34,135 nucleotides of DNA. Origin: Synergistaceae bacterium (GTDB lineage: Bacteria; Synergistota; Synergistia; Synergistales; Synergistaceae). The translations under genes were made by a program, and so were the position numbers. This document shows positions 16,140-25,511 of this stretch, piece after piece. The notes below the pieces were generated by a model that saw nothing but the letters and a program-made list of their open reading frames with translations, made no database searches and was not told the origin of the DNA. The first letter of the stretch is position 1. Every line of letters starts with the position of its first letter. Location: assembly GCA_031290815.1 (NCBI GenBank), contig JAISLO010000123.1, positions 1 to 34,135 on the forward strand, given 5' to 3'.

Positions 16140-17245
16140 CCGCCGCAAGCGGACGCCGCATGGGAATATCGACCGGGACCTGCGCCGCCGGCGCCGCCAA
16201 GGCCGCAGCTCTGCGGCTGTTCACCGGCGGATGTCCTCGGAAGGTATCTGTGACTCTGCCGTCAGGAGAGGAGATCTCGCTTGACGTGGAAGAATCGCCA
16301 GACGGACGCTGCGGAGTCGTGAAGGACGCCGGCGACGACATAGACGCGACGGACGGCCTCACAGTGATGGCAAGAATCGAGTTGGACGAGCGCGAAGGCG
16401 GGATGGCTTTTTCGGCCGGAGAGGGAGTGGGAACGGTGACCCTGCCCGGACTGAAGGTCCCCCCGGGTGAGCCGGCCATAAATCCTGTTCCGAGGACGAT
16501 GATCGAGTCGTCGGTTCGCGAAGTCGTCGGAGATCGCGCCGCCCGTGTGGAGATATCGGTCCCCGGAGGGGAGAAGGCGGCCGAGCGCACGTTCAACAAG
16601 CGGCTGGGCATCGTCGGAGGACTTTCCATACTGGGGACCACCGGAAGGGTGCGCCCCATGGACGAGTCGTCCGTCCTCGAATCCCTCTCTCTGGAGTTGA
16701 ACACCCACGCCGCGCGCGGCAGGAGCATCGTAATGCTCACGTTCGCCGGCACCGGCGAACGTGCCCTGCGACTCGCCTGGAACCTCCCGGATGGTGTTGT
16801 AGTGCAGGCCGCGAACGAAATGGGGTACGCGCTGGACGAGTGCGTCAATCTCGGGATCGGATCGGTCATGATCGCAGGCCATCCCGGAAAGATGCTCAAG
16901 ATCTCAGCCGGGGGATTCAAGACCAATAATCGCGTCTCCGACGGCAGGATAGAGGCTCTCTGCACACATGCCGCGCTGATCTCAGGCTCACGGGATCTGG
17001 TCCGGCGGGTTTACGAGTCGGTAACCACCGAGGCAGCCATGGACATATTGGATGAAAGCCTGAGCGCGGCGGATCTGAGGACGCTGTGGAACTCGCTCGC
17101 CGAACGCGCATCGAAGCGCTGCGCCGAACGGTCGTTCGGGGCGCTCGAAGTCGGGGCGGCGTTTGTCCGAAACGACGGAAGAGTCCTCGGGGCAAGCGAA
17201 AACGCGGCCCGTCTCATCGAACGGATCAGGAACGTCCCGCTATGA
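16136..17245 (+). CDS. cbiD: Cobalt-precorrin-5B C1-methyltransferase CbiD
   Basis: 369 aa, normal length. Seen: the TGTCAAGAAKAAALRL motif near the N-terminus, INPVPRTMIESSVREV, the GTTGRVRPM block, and NLGIGSVMIAGHPGKMLKISAGGFKTNN, all specific to CbiD. It methylates C1 of the ring in the anaerobic branch and is absent from the oxygen-dependent pathway, so it marks the pathway type. ATGA overlaps join it to cbiC before and cbiET after. Confidence 0.96.
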   Translation: MTAASGRRMGISTGTCAAGAAKAAALRLFTGGCPRKVSVTLPSGEEISLDVEESPDGRCGVVKDAGDDIDATDGLTVMARIELDEREGGMAFSAGEGVGTVTLPGLKVPPGEPAINPVPRTMIESSVREVVGDRAARVEISVPGGEKAAERTFNKRLGIVGGLSILGTTGRVRPMDESSVLESLSLELNTHAARGRSIVMLTFAGTGERALRLAWNLPDGVVVQAANEMGYALDECVNLGIGSVMIAGHPGKMLKISAGGFKTNNRVSDGRIEALCTHAALISGSRDLVRRVYESVTTEAAMDILDESLSAADLRTLWNSLAERASKRCAERSFGALEVGAAFVRNDGRVLGASENAARLIERIRNVPL

Positions 17246-18576
17246 CGGCCGCCAAATATCACAGGCTCTCCGTCGTCGGACTGGGCTGCGGTTCCCCTGA
17301 GCTTTTGAACGGGCAGGCCCTCGCCGCGCTCAGGCAATCGGAGACGGTCTTCGCCGCCGAGAGGCTGAGCGGGCTGTTGAGCTGGCACTCCGGCGTAATC
17401 GGGATGAAGGATATCGCATCGTCGCTCGACGAGATCGAACTGCGCCTCGGGACATGCGACGTCGCGGTCGCGGTGTCCGGCGATCCTGGGATCTTCAGCC
17501 TGCTGGGGCTGCTCAAGTCCAGGTTTGGGGAATCCCTGGAGGATTTGAGCGTCGTGCCGGGCATAAGCTCCATGCAATATTTTTTTGCCGAACTCCGCGA
17601 GTCGTGGAACGACGCGGCGATCATAAGCGCGCACGGGCGCAGCGTGAGATGCGCCGCGATAATGCGGACCGTGAGCGAGAACCGCAAGACGGTCATATTC
17701 TGCGACCTGGTCCGAAACCCCGAGTGGATCTGCGGAATCCTGACCGGATACATGAACGACTTCGCTGGAGAAGACGAGCGCGGAACCATCAGGGTAGCCA
17801 TCGGGGAGAACCTGTCATGCGAGGGACAGAGGGTCCTCCGCTCGACGGCGGAGGGGATGGCCGAGCTGGTCGAGGCCGAGGGGCCTTTTTCGTTCCCGTC
17901 CATCGTTGCCGTGTTCAACGACGCTCCGATCGAACCAGCCGCCGGGCGTCCAAGGGACGCCGACTTCATCCGGTCCGGCGTGCCAATGACCCGCCAGGAG
18001 GTCAGGTCCGCTGTGCTGGATGAGCTCGATCTCAGCGGAGATTCGATAGTGTGGGACATAGGATCTGGGAGCGGGTCCGTCGCGGTGGCATGTTCAATGA
18101 TATGCCGGGGCGGAGAGGCGCACGCCGTGGAGCGTTCGCGTGAGGCTGTCGATCTGATACGTAGGAACAGGAAAAAGTTTCGCTGCTTCAACCTGAACAT
18201 TCACGAGGGCAGCGCGCCCGATATATTGAATATACTGCCTGAATCACCGGATTCGCCGGCGCGTTCCGGACCTCGGGGCCTGCCGGTCCCGACCCGCGTG
18301 TTCGTCGGGGGGAGCGGCGGACGGCTGAGGGACATCCTGACGCAAGTCGCTGGATTTGGGGCCGGAATCAAGGTGGTCGTCTCGGCCGTGACGCTTGAAA
18401 CCATCGCAGAGGCGTCCGGGATGTTCATGAACTCCGATCTATTTACGGACCCGGAGGTGCTGAGCATATCGGCCGCGAGGTCCCGTCCCCTGGGCGGATC
18501 ATCGCTCCTCGCCGCTCAAAATCCTGTGATGCTCTGGTCGTCGTACACGACCGGAAAAAAAGACGAAAAGATGTGA
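17242..18576 (+). CDS. cbiET: CbiE-CbiT fusion: cobalt-precorrin-7 C5-methyltransferase and cobalt-precorrin-6B C15-methyltransferase/decarboxylase
   Basis: 444 aa. The CbiE half (about 1-230) has the VVGLGCGSPELL start, SGDPGIFSLLG and VVPGISSMQYF of the tetrapyrrole methylase fold. The CbiT half (about 240-444) opens with MTRQEVRSAVLDEL and has the SAM loop DIGSGSGSV (272-280). This corresponds to CobL in the aerobic pathway. The real start is the ATG at 17242, which overlaps the cbiD stop. The frame further upstream is inside cbiD. Confidence 0.94.
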   Translation: MTAAKYHRLSVVGLGCGSPELLNGQALAALRQSETVFAAERLSGLLSWHSGVIGMKDIASSLDEIELRLGTCDVAVAVSGDPGIFSLLGLLKSRFGESLEDLSVVPGISSMQYFFAELRESWNDAAIISAHGRSVRCAAIMRTVSENRKTVIFCDLVRNPEWICGILTGYMNDFAGEDERGTIRVAIGENLSCEGQRVLRSTAEGMAELVEAEGPFSFPSIVAVFNDAPIEPAAGRPRDADFIRSGVPMTRQEVRSAVLDELDLSGDSIVWDIGSGSGSVAVACSMICRGGEAHAVERSREAVDLIRRNRKKFRCFNLNIHEGSAPDILNILPESPDSPARSGPRGLPVPTRVFVGGSGGRLRDILTQVAGFGAGIKVVVSAVTLETIAEASGMFMNSDLFTDPEVLSISAARSRPLGGSSLLAAQNPVMLWSSYTTGKKDEKM

Positions 18577-18577
18577 T

Positions 18578-20398
18578 GTGAATCGGATGGCTGAAATGGA
18601 CAGGGCAAGACCTACGGTTTTTTTCATGGGGGCAGGTCCTGGCGCTCCCGACCTTGTCACGCTGAGAGGGCTTGACATGCTGAAGCGGGCTGACGTCATA
18701 GTCTACGCCGGCTCGCTCGTGAACCCGAAAATCCTCGAATATTCGAAACAGGGGTGCGAGACGCTTGACAGCGCGTCCATGACGCTGGAGGAGGTCGTGA
18801 GCGCTCTTAGCTCCGCCGCCCTCGCCGGAAGGACACCGCTGCGGCTGCACAGCGGAGATCCCTCGCTCTACGGAGCAATCCGAGAGCAGATAGACGCCCT
18901 CGCCTCAGCCGGAATCGACAGCGAGGTCATCCCTGGCGTCAGCTCGTTCTCTGCGGCGGCGGCGGCCCTCGGGGCGGAGTACACCCTGCCTGGAGTGAGC
19001 CAGACACTCATAATAAGCCGAGCGCCGGGCCGCACTCCGGTTCCGGACCGCGAGTCCCTGACGAGCCTCGCCAGACACCGCTCGTCCCTCGTCCTCTTTC
19101 TGTCGAGCGCCTTGATAGATAAAGCGGCTTCCGATCTCATCAGCGGCGGTTATCCCCCGGACACGGCGGCGGCTGTGGTATACAAGGCGTCATGGCCCGA
19201 TCAGAGGATAATAAAGGGCAGGCTGTCCGGCATTGCTGACGCGGCAAGGCGAGGCGGCGTCGAGCGTACGGCACTGATCCTGGTCGGCGATTTCCTTGAC
19301 GGACACGGTTATGAACGATCCATGCTGTACGATCCCACGTTCTCCCACGGATATAGAACGGCCGAGCCGGGCACGAGTCAGCCGAGTGACCGCGCACCGA
19401 GGGATGAGAACGAGGAAAGCCCGGTCAGGGGGCCTGTGGCGATTATCTCACTGACCGCCGCCGGCCTGAGAACAGCCATGAGGATAAAGGAATCCATCGG
19501 GGGAGATGTCTTTGCCCCGGAACGTTACGCCAGTAAGAATGGAGCCGCCTCATTCGGTGGCTCGGTCGTGGATTGGGCCGCAGAGCGCTTTCACTCCGCC
19601 GGCTCGATGATCTTCGTGTCGGCGTGCGGAGTCGCGGTCAGGGCCATAGCGCCGCTGCTGCAAGGCAAGACAAGGGACCCGGCCGTCGTCTGTCTCGACG
19701 ACGAGGGGAAAAACGTGATATCCCTGCTCTCTGGGCATATCGGAGGGGCGAACGGGCTGGCGCTGAGGATAGCGTCGATTACGGGCGGGAACGCGGTCGT
19801 AACGACCGCGACCGACGTCCGGGGGATCGAGTCCGTCGACGGATGGTCGGTTAAAAATGACTGCGCCGTGGAAAACCCCGCCGCCATAAAGGAGATATCA
19901 TCCGCCATGCTGGACGGTCGTCCGGTAGGCGTGGCGATAACGGAGAACACAGATCCCCCGCCGTGGCCAGTGACACTTTGGCTGAGGCCGAGAAATCTCA
20001 TCCTGGGCATCGGCTCGAAGAGGAATGTGTCGTTCGAGTCGCTTAGTTCATCCGTGTCCGACTTTCTCGACGGCGCCGGGGTGTCGCCCCTCTCGCTGAA
20101 GGCCGTCACGTCGATTGATTTGAAGAGCGCGGAGGGAGCAATAGTCGAGTGGTCGAAGGAACGAAACCTGCCGTTTATGACCTTCGGCACGGAGGAGCTT
20201 GCCGCTCTGGAGGGACGCTTCTCCGCGTCGGAGAGGGTCCTTCGGGAGACCGGTGTGGACAACGTCTGCGAGCGTTCGGCCATGTTGGCCGCCGAGCGGC
20301 TGTCTCCAAATGGCGGGCACGGAGTCCTCTTGAGGAGCAAGACCGTTTACGACGGGCTGACATTGGCGCTCGCCAGAATCAGGACCGCGCGCGGATGA
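18578..20398 (+). CDS. CbiF-CbiG fusion: cobalt-precorrin-4 C11-methyltransferase and cobalt-precorrin-5A hydrolase
   Basis: 606 aa. The CbiF part (about 1-255) shows FMGAGPGAPDLVTLRGLDML, VYAGSLVNP, LHSGDPSLYGAI and VIPGVSSFSAAAAALGAEYTLP. A charged, low-complexity linker follows (about 258-288). The CbiG part runs from PVAIISLTAAGLRTA through IFVSACGVAVRAIAPLL, ISLLSGHIGGANGLAL, TTATDVRG and the C-terminal LILGIGSKRNVS domain. It methylates C11 and opens the delta-lactone, releasing acetaldehyde. Start is GTG 18578, 1 nt after the cbiET stop, or ATG 18587 in the same frame. Confidence 0.94.
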   Translation: MNRMAEMDRARPTVFFMGAGPGAPDLVTLRGLDMLKRADVIVYAGSLVNPKILEYSKQGCETLDSASMTLEEVVSALSSAALAGRTPLRLHSGDPSLYGAIREQIDALASAGIDSEVIPGVSSFSAAAAALGAEYTLPGVSQTLIISRAPGRTPVPDRESLTSLARHRSSLVLFLSSALIDKAASDLISGGYPPDTAAAVVYKASWPDQRIIKGRLSGIADAARRGGVERTALILVGDFLDGHGYERSMLYDPTFSHGYRTAEPGTSQPSDRAPRDENEESPVRGPVAIISLTAAGLRTAMRIKESIGGDVFAPERYASKNGAASFGGSVVDWAAERFHSAGSMIFVSACGVAVRAIAPLLQGKTRDPAVVCLDDEGKNVISLLSGHIGGANGLALRIASITGGNAVVTTATDVRGIESVDGWSVKNDCAVENPAAIKEISSAMLDGRPVGVAITENTDPPPWPVTLWLRPRNLILGIGSKRNVSFESLSSSVSDFLDGAGVSPLSLKAVTSIDLKSAEGAIVEWSKERNLPFMTFGTEELAALEGRFSASERVLRETGVDNVCERSAMLAAERLSPNGGHGVLLRSKTVYDGLTLALARIRTARG

Positions 20399-21141
20399 GC
20401 GGCGTGGAGAAACCGAGGATATTCGTCATAGGGCTCGGTCCCGGCGGCGGGGACGAGACGACGCCCCGCGCCCTGCGAGCCCTCGAACGATGCGACGTCA
20501 TAATAGGTTATTCCGTCTACGCCGAAATGGCGAAGAGGATCCTTCCCGAAAAGGACGTGAGGGCGTTCCCGATGAGGCAGGAGATCGAGCGATGCCGCGC
20601 GGCCGTCGAAATCGCGCTCTCCGGTAAGATCGTCGGCGTCGTGTCCGGCGGAGATCCGGGGGTCTATGGGATGGCCGGCGTGATGCTGGAGATAGCCGAG
20701 CCGTACGGCGACAGAGTGGACATCGAAATCGTCCCCGGCGTCACGGCGTGCTGTTCGGCCGCGTCCGTCCTGGGCGCTCCCATAGCCCACGATTTCGCCG
20801 TAATCAGCCTGAGCGACCTCCTGACGCCGTGGGACGCCATAGAACGGCGCATCGAGCTCGCGTCTGAGGGAGACTTCGTCATCTGCATATACAACCCGTC
20901 GAGCGCCAAACGAGCCGATTACCTGCGCAGGGCCTGCGACATAGCCCTCCGGACGAGGAGCGCTGAGACGCCAGCCGCGTGGGTCAGGATGGCTGGCAGG
21001 GAGGGCGAGAGCTGCAGGGTTCTCACCCTAGGCGGACTTAGGGACGAACGTCTCGACATGTTCTGCACCGCTTTTATAGGAAACAGCCTTACAAAAGCCT
21101 GGGGCGGCAGGATGGTCACGTCTCGGGGGTATAAGCTCTGA
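20395..21141 (+). CDS. cbiH: Cobalt-factor III C17-methyltransferase CbiH
   Basis: 248 aa. Seen: VIGLGPGGGDETTPRALRAL, DVIIGYSVYAEM, the VVSGGDPGVYGMAGVMLE core, EIVPGVTACCSAASVLGAPIAHDFAVISLSDLLTPW (strongly CbiH/CobJ-like), and FVICIYNPSSAKR. It methylates C17 with ring contraction. It lacks the C-terminal CbiH60-like or CbiG extensions seen in some organisms. Start ATG 20395 overlaps the cbiFG stop (ATGA). The stop overlaps the next ATG by one base (TGATG). Confidence 0.95.
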   Translation: MSGVEKPRIFVIGLGPGGGDETTPRALRALERCDVIIGYSVYAEMAKRILPEKDVRAFPMRQEIERCRAAVEIALSGKIVGVVSGGDPGVYGMAGVMLEIAEPYGDRVDIEIVPGVTACCSAASVLGAPIAHDFAVISLSDLLTPWDAIERRIELASEGDFVICIYNPSSAKRADYLRRACDIALRTRSAETPAAWVRMAGREGESCRVLTLGGLRDERLDMFCTAFIGNSLTKAWGGRMVTSRGYKL

Positions 21142-22964
21142 TGAAGAAACATGACGAGTCGAAGAAAATCCTCCTGATGGGAGGCACAACCGAGGGGCGC
21201 GAGCTCTTCGACACCGGCCTGCCGTTCGTCTACTCCACGGCGACGGAGTACGGCGCGGTGCTCGTCGAGGGCGGGGACGACGAGGGCACGGTCATATCGG
21301 GGCGGATGGACGGGCCGAGAATGATTGAACTCCTCAAAACCGGCGAATTTGCCGGCGTCATCGACGCCACGCATCCTTACGCATCGGAGGTGAAGCTCAA
21401 CATACAGCGGGCCTGCGAGACGGCCGGCGTTCCCCTGTTCAGGATACTGAGGCCGGCGACGAGTTTCGGGCCGGAGGACGACGTCATCGTGACGAACTCC
21501 TGGGAGGAGGCCGCCAGTTACCTTGAGCGCACGGCTGGAAACGCGCTTCTGACCATAGGCAGCAAGGAACTGCACAACTTCGTGAACATACCCGATTTCA
21601 AAACGCGCCTGTACGCGAGGATCCTGCCATTTCCGGAGTCCGAGGCGATCTGTGCGAAGCTCGGTTTTTCGCCGTCGAATATCATCGCCGAGTTCGGGCC
21701 GTTCTCAGAGTCGGCCAATCTCTCCCATCTGGAGCGAACACGAGCCGGCATACTGGTCACTAAGGACGGAGGGCAGGAGGGCGGGGTGCCCGAAAAACTC
21801 TCCGCCGCCAGAAAACACGGGGCGAAGGTCCTGATGATCGCCAGACCCAGCCCGCGCGATCAGGGGTCCGATATTTCGAGCGGTTCCGCGGCGGACGCGT
21901 TGTCGTGGGCCGTCTCGCTTCCGGGGGTCGGGCGCGGGACGTTCGGGCGGTCATCGCGCGTCCGCACCGCTGGGCATACCCGTATAATCCGAGTGGGGAG
22001 CAGGGAGAGCATCCTAGCCGTAGCCCAGGCGAAGTCCGTCATGGAGTCGATATCCAGGAGTCATCCGGAGTTCGATCTGGAGCTGGTCACGATGAAGACC
22101 AAGGGAGACCGTTTCTCGGCGCTGTTCCCAGCCTCAGGAATGTCCGCAGGGGGGCAGATCGTCAAGGGGATGTTCGTAAAGGAGCTCGAATCGGCGCTCT
22201 TGGACGGAAGCATAGATCTAGCGGTGCACAGCCTCAAGGACATGTCCCTCGTGGAGAACCCCGATCTTCCTATAGTCGCGTACACCGAGCGCGAGGACCC
22301 GCGCGACGTCATCATAACGCGCGCGGCCGCCGGAGAAGCGTCCCCTCTGGCCAGGGCGCTCGACGGCTTGATTCATAGAAGCGCGGGGCTGTCCTCGGTC
22401 GACCTGTCGGGCTTCGTGGCGGGCTGTTCGTCGCCGCGCCGCAGGGTTCAGCTCAGGCGAGCCGCCGGATGCAAGACGAGTCCGGTGAGGGGCAACGTCA
22501 TAACGAGGCTCGAGCGGCTTGACAGCGGGGAATGGGACTTCGATTTTCTCGTCCTGGCCGCGGCCGGATTGATAAGGCTGGGGATGCGTGACAGGATAGA
22601 CTATTATTTTCCAGCGGACGAGATCATCCCTGCCGCCGGACAGGGCGTTCTGGCCTGTCAAGGCAGGGCGGGAGAGGATTACGGGTATCTCTCATCCGTA
22701 AACGATCCCATCGCTTCCGCCCGCGCCGCGTCCGAACGGGCGTTCGCGTCGGCGACCGGAGGGGGCTGTTCTTCCCCCGTCGCGGCCTATGCGGAGGAAG
22801 ACGGAGGGGAGATAATTCTGATCGGTCTATACGCCGACGAGGAGAGTGGAATATACTCGAGAGGCAGGATGAGAGGTCCGATCGAGAGGGCTGGGGAACT
22901 CGGGGAGAGGCTGGCCGTGAAGATCATGTCGAGTATTGACGATGGCGGGTGCAAAGATGAATGA
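21141..22964 (+). CDS. CbiJ-HemC fusion: cobalt-precorrin-6A reductase and hydroxymethylbilane synthase
   Basis: 607 aa in one uninterrupted frame. Residues 1-255 are CbiJ/CobK: ILLMGGTTEGREL, the VIDATHPYA core (73-81), LLTIGSKEL, IIAEFGPFS and VTKDGG. Residues about 280-607 are HemC: RVGSRESILAVAQA, GMFVKELESALLDGSIDLAVHSLKD, GCSSPRRRVQL, LAAAGLIRLG, PAAGQGVLACQ, and GGGCSSPVAAY with Cys543, the expected dipyrromethane cofactor attachment site. HemC joins four porphobilinogens. CbiJ acts about ten steps later. The domains therefore do not catalyse adjacent steps. The linker (about 255-279) is Ser/Arg/Gly rich. The HemC end overlaps the next gene. Confidence 0.93.
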   Translation: MKKHDESKKILLMGGTTEGRELFDTGLPFVYSTATEYGAVLVEGGDDEGTVISGRMDGPRMIELLKTGEFAGVIDATHPYASEVKLNIQRACETAGVPLFRILRPATSFGPEDDVIVTNSWEEAASYLERTAGNALLTIGSKELHNFVNIPDFKTRLYARILPFPESEAICAKLGFSPSNIIAEFGPFSESANLSHLERTRAGILVTKDGGQEGGVPEKLSAARKHGAKVLMIARPSPRDQGSDISSGSAADALSWAVSLPGVGRGTFGRSSRVRTAGHTRIIRVGSRESILAVAQAKSVMESISRSHPEFDLELVTMKTKGDRFSALFPASGMSAGGQIVKGMFVKELESALLDGSIDLAVHSLKDMSLVENPDLPIVAYTEREDPRDVIITRAAAGEASPLARALDGLIHRSAGLSSVDLSGFVAGCSSPRRRVQLRRAAGCKTSPVRGNVITRLERLDSGEWDFDFLVLAAAGLIRLGMRDRIDYYFPADEIIPAAGQGVLACQGRAGEDYGYLSSVNDPIASARAASERAFASATGGGCSSPVAAYAEEDGGEIILIGLYADEESGIYSRGRMRGPIERAGELGERLAVKIMSSIDDGGCKDE

Positions 22965-24438
22965 CACTATTCTCGGAATGGTATGGCTCGTAGGCGCAGG
23001 TCCGGGTGATCCCGGGCTGATGACGGTCCGTGGGGCCGAGCTGCTTCGCGGCGCGGACGTCATAGTTCATGACAGTCTCATCGGCTATGGCATTATGGAA
23101 TACTTCCGGCGCGACGCCGGGCTCATATATGTCGGCAAGCGCGCTGGAAATCACTCCGCGGAGCAGAGGGAGATAGAGGAGATACTGACGCGCGAGGCGT
23201 CGGCCGGCAAGAGGGTGGTGCGATTGAAGGGCGGCGATCCGTTTCTGTTCGGCAGGGGGGGCGAGGAGATGATCGCCCTCGCCGGAAGAGGGATACGGTG
23301 CGAGGTAGTCCCCGGAGTATCGTCCGCCATAGCGGTCCCGTCCCTCGCGGGCATACCGATCACCCACAGAGGCGTCAGCTCCGGGGCGTACATAACGACG
23401 GCTCACAGGGCGTCAGGATGTGACGGGCTGGACTACGCGCGCCTGGCTGGGCTGAAAGACACCATCGTCCTCCTGATGAGCTCCGGCGAGATATCGGAGA
23501 TCTCGAAGCGCCTGATGGAAGCCGGGATGAATCCCGATACCCCAGCCGCGATAATAAGCGGCGGAACCACTGCGGAACAGAGGGAGACCGTCGCCGGTCT
23601 GCGGGATCTGGCCGCGAAAGCCGATGGAGGGGTATGTGTTTCTCCCGCCGTAATAGTCGTGGGAAAAGCCGTTGCCGTCAGGGAAGCCATCAACCGCCGA
23701 ACCTCGCCGCCGCTCAAGGGAAGACGGGTGTGGCTGACCATGGCCGAGCGTGGGGACGGGCAAAATCATCGTCTGCCCTCCCTCCTGCGCGACGCCGGCG
23801 CGGAGGTCATCCGGGTTCCGTGCGTCGAGACCAGGCCGCGCGACGTCCCGCTCAAATCTCACGATCTCGGCGGATTTGACTGGTTCGTCTTCAGCAGCCG
23901 CGCGGGGGTGGAGAACTTCTTCAGGCAGATGAGGAGGAACGGAGTCGATATACGGACGACGGCCGGCGTCAAGATAGCCGCCGTGGGACCAGCCACGAGG
24001 GACGCGCTCGAGGAGAGGGGCCTCGTGGTCGATTTCGTGCCGAGCATCCACGACGGGGAGCACACGGCAGAGGGCATAATCGAAATGGGCGCGGCCCGCG
24101 TACTGTTGCTGAGGTGTTTCAGATCCCCATGCTCATGGAAGGGAATACTCGCCGCGCATGGGATAGACGTCGAGGAGATAGGCCTGTACGAGACGGCCGA
24201 ACGACATTCCCCCGTCCTTGAGCACTGCGCTCCAGGGGATATCGTAGTGTTCGCCAGCGCGTCGGCCGTCAAGGTCTTCAGGAGGCACTTTAAGGGCTGC
24301 GCCGAGGGGATAACGGCGGTCTGCATCGGAAAACCGTCGGCTCTTGCGGCTGGAGAAGCCGGGTTCGAGGATATCCTGACGGCTCCCCGCGCCTCGGACG
24401 ACGCACTGTTCGAGACCATCATAGGCGGCGTCGCGTAA
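22957..24438 (+). CDS. CobA-HemD fusion: uroporphyrinogen-III methyltransferase and uroporphyrinogen-III synthase
   Basis: 493 aa. The CobA/SUMT part (about 1-245) has WLVGAGPGDPGLMTVRGAELL, VGKRAGNHS, VRLKGGDPFLFGRGGEE, VPGVSSAIAVPSLAGIPITHRGVS and AAIISGGTT. The HemD part (about 255-493) has WFVFSSRAGVENFF, KIAAVGPATRDAL, YETAER, IVVFASASAVKVF and ICIGKPSALAA. It closes hydroxymethylbilane to uroporphyrinogen III and methylates C2 and C7 to precorrin-2. This fusion is well known in anaerobes. Start ATG 22957 lies 8 nt before the end of cbiJ-hemC. ATG 22942 is an alternative. Confidence 0.94.
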   Translation: MNDTILGMVWLVGAGPGDPGLMTVRGAELLRGADVIVHDSLIGYGIMEYFRRDAGLIYVGKRAGNHSAEQREIEEILTREASAGKRVVRLKGGDPFLFGRGGEEMIALAGRGIRCEVVPGVSSAIAVPSLAGIPITHRGVSSGAYITTAHRASGCDGLDYARLAGLKDTIVLLMSSGEISEISKRLMEAGMNPDTPAAIISGGTTAEQRETVAGLRDLAAKADGGVCVSPAVIVVGKAVAVREAINRRTSPPLKGRRVWLTMAERGDGQNHRLPSLLRDAGAEVIRVPCVETRPRDVPLKSHDLGGFDWFVFSSRAGVENFFRQMRRNGVDIRTTAGVKIAAVGPATRDALEERGLVVDFVPSIHDGEHTAEGIIEMGAARVLLLRCFRSPCSWKGILAAHGIDVEEIGLYETAERHSPVLEHCAPGDIVVFASASAVKVFRRHFKGCAEGITAVCIGKPSALAAGEAGFEDILTAPRASDDALFETIIGGVA

Positions 24439-24524
24439 TTTTGATGCTGCGCCAGAGATAATGTGAGCTCGGATTTATATTTATAACTCGATAAAACATA
24501 ATCGGACAACGGGAGGCGTCAGCT

Positions 24525-25511
24525 ATGATCATAAGGCCGAGGAGGCTTCGCCGAAACAAGGCGGTTCGCGCCATGACGTGCGAAACGAGGTTATCAGCAT
24601 CCATGTTCGTGTACCCCATGTTCGTCAAGGAGGGGCGCGGCATAGAGGAGGAGATACCGGCCATGCCGGGGCAGAGACGGTTCAGCGCGGACCGTCTGCC
24701 GTATGCCGTGGAACGGGTGGTCTCCGCTGGAGTGAACGCCGTACTTCTCTTCGGCCTGCCGGAGAAGAAGGACTTCCTCGGCAGCGAGGCGTACAACGAC
24801 GACGGTGTCATCCCCAAGGCTCTGAATGAGTTGAAACGGCATTTCCCCGAATTGCTCTGCATTACGGACGTATGCCTCTGCGAGTACACGGATCACGGGC
24901 ACTGCGGGTGTCCGAGGGGCGAGGATGGATACGTGGACAACGACGCTACCCTTCCCCTGCTGGCTAAGGCCGCCTTGAGCCACGCGAGGGCTGGAGCGGA
25001 CATCGTCGCGCCGTCCGACATGATGGACGGCAGGGTCGAGGCGATACGCGCCGCGCTGGACGAGGGCGGCCACGTGGACACGGCGGTGATGTCATACTCA
25101 GTGAAGTACGCGTCGGCGTTCTACGGCCCGTTCAGGGAGGCGGCCGGCTCGACTCCGGCGTTCGGAGACAGGAGGACGTACCAGATGGACCCGCGCAACA
25201 GGCGGGAGGCCCTGCGCGAGATCGAACTCGACGTCGAGGAGGGCGCTGACATCGTGATGGTCAAACCAGGGCTTCCTTATCTCGACATACTGAGCACCGT
25301 GAAGGACATAAGCCCGGTGCCGGTCGGGGCGTACTGCGTGAGCGGCGAATACTCCATGATAAAGGCCGCGTCGGAGAGGGGCTGGATAGACGAGCGAAGG
25401 GTCGTATGCGAGGCGGCGTTCTCCCTCGCGCGCGCCGGAGCGGACATAATCATAACTTATCACGCGCCCGAGCTCGCAGGGTGGCTGTCGAGGGGCGAGA
25501 TCGAGTTTTGA
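24525..25511 (+). CDS. hemB: Porphobilinogen synthase HemB
   Basis: 328 aa. It condenses two 5-aminolevulinates into porphobilinogen. The zinc-type Cys cluster is visible (C117-x-C119-x7-C127, in DVCLCEYTDHGHCGC). Schiff-base lysines are K194 (MSYSVKYASAFYGPFR) and K247 (IVMVKPGLPYLD). GGGAGG lies 8 nt before ATG. The 86-nt gap before it is the only sizeable gap in the operon. It includes an AT-rich stretch (TTTATA, 17 nt, CATAAT) that could be an internal promoter. Confidence 0.97.
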   Translation: MIIRPRRLRRNKAVRAMTCETRLSASMFVYPMFVKEGRGIEEEIPAMPGQRRFSADRLPYAVERVVSAGVNAVLLFGLPEKKDFLGSEAYNDDGVIPKALNELKRHFPELLCITDVCLCEYTDHGHCGCPRGEDGYVDNDATLPLLAKAALSHARAGADIVAPSDMMDGRVEAIRAALDEGGHVDTAVMSYSVKYASAFYGPFREAAGSTPAFGDRRTYQMDPRNRREALREIELDVEEGADIVMVKPGLPYLDILSTVKDISPVPVGAYCVSGEYSMIKAASERGWIDERRVVCEAAFSLARAGADIIITYHAPELAGWLSRGEIEF

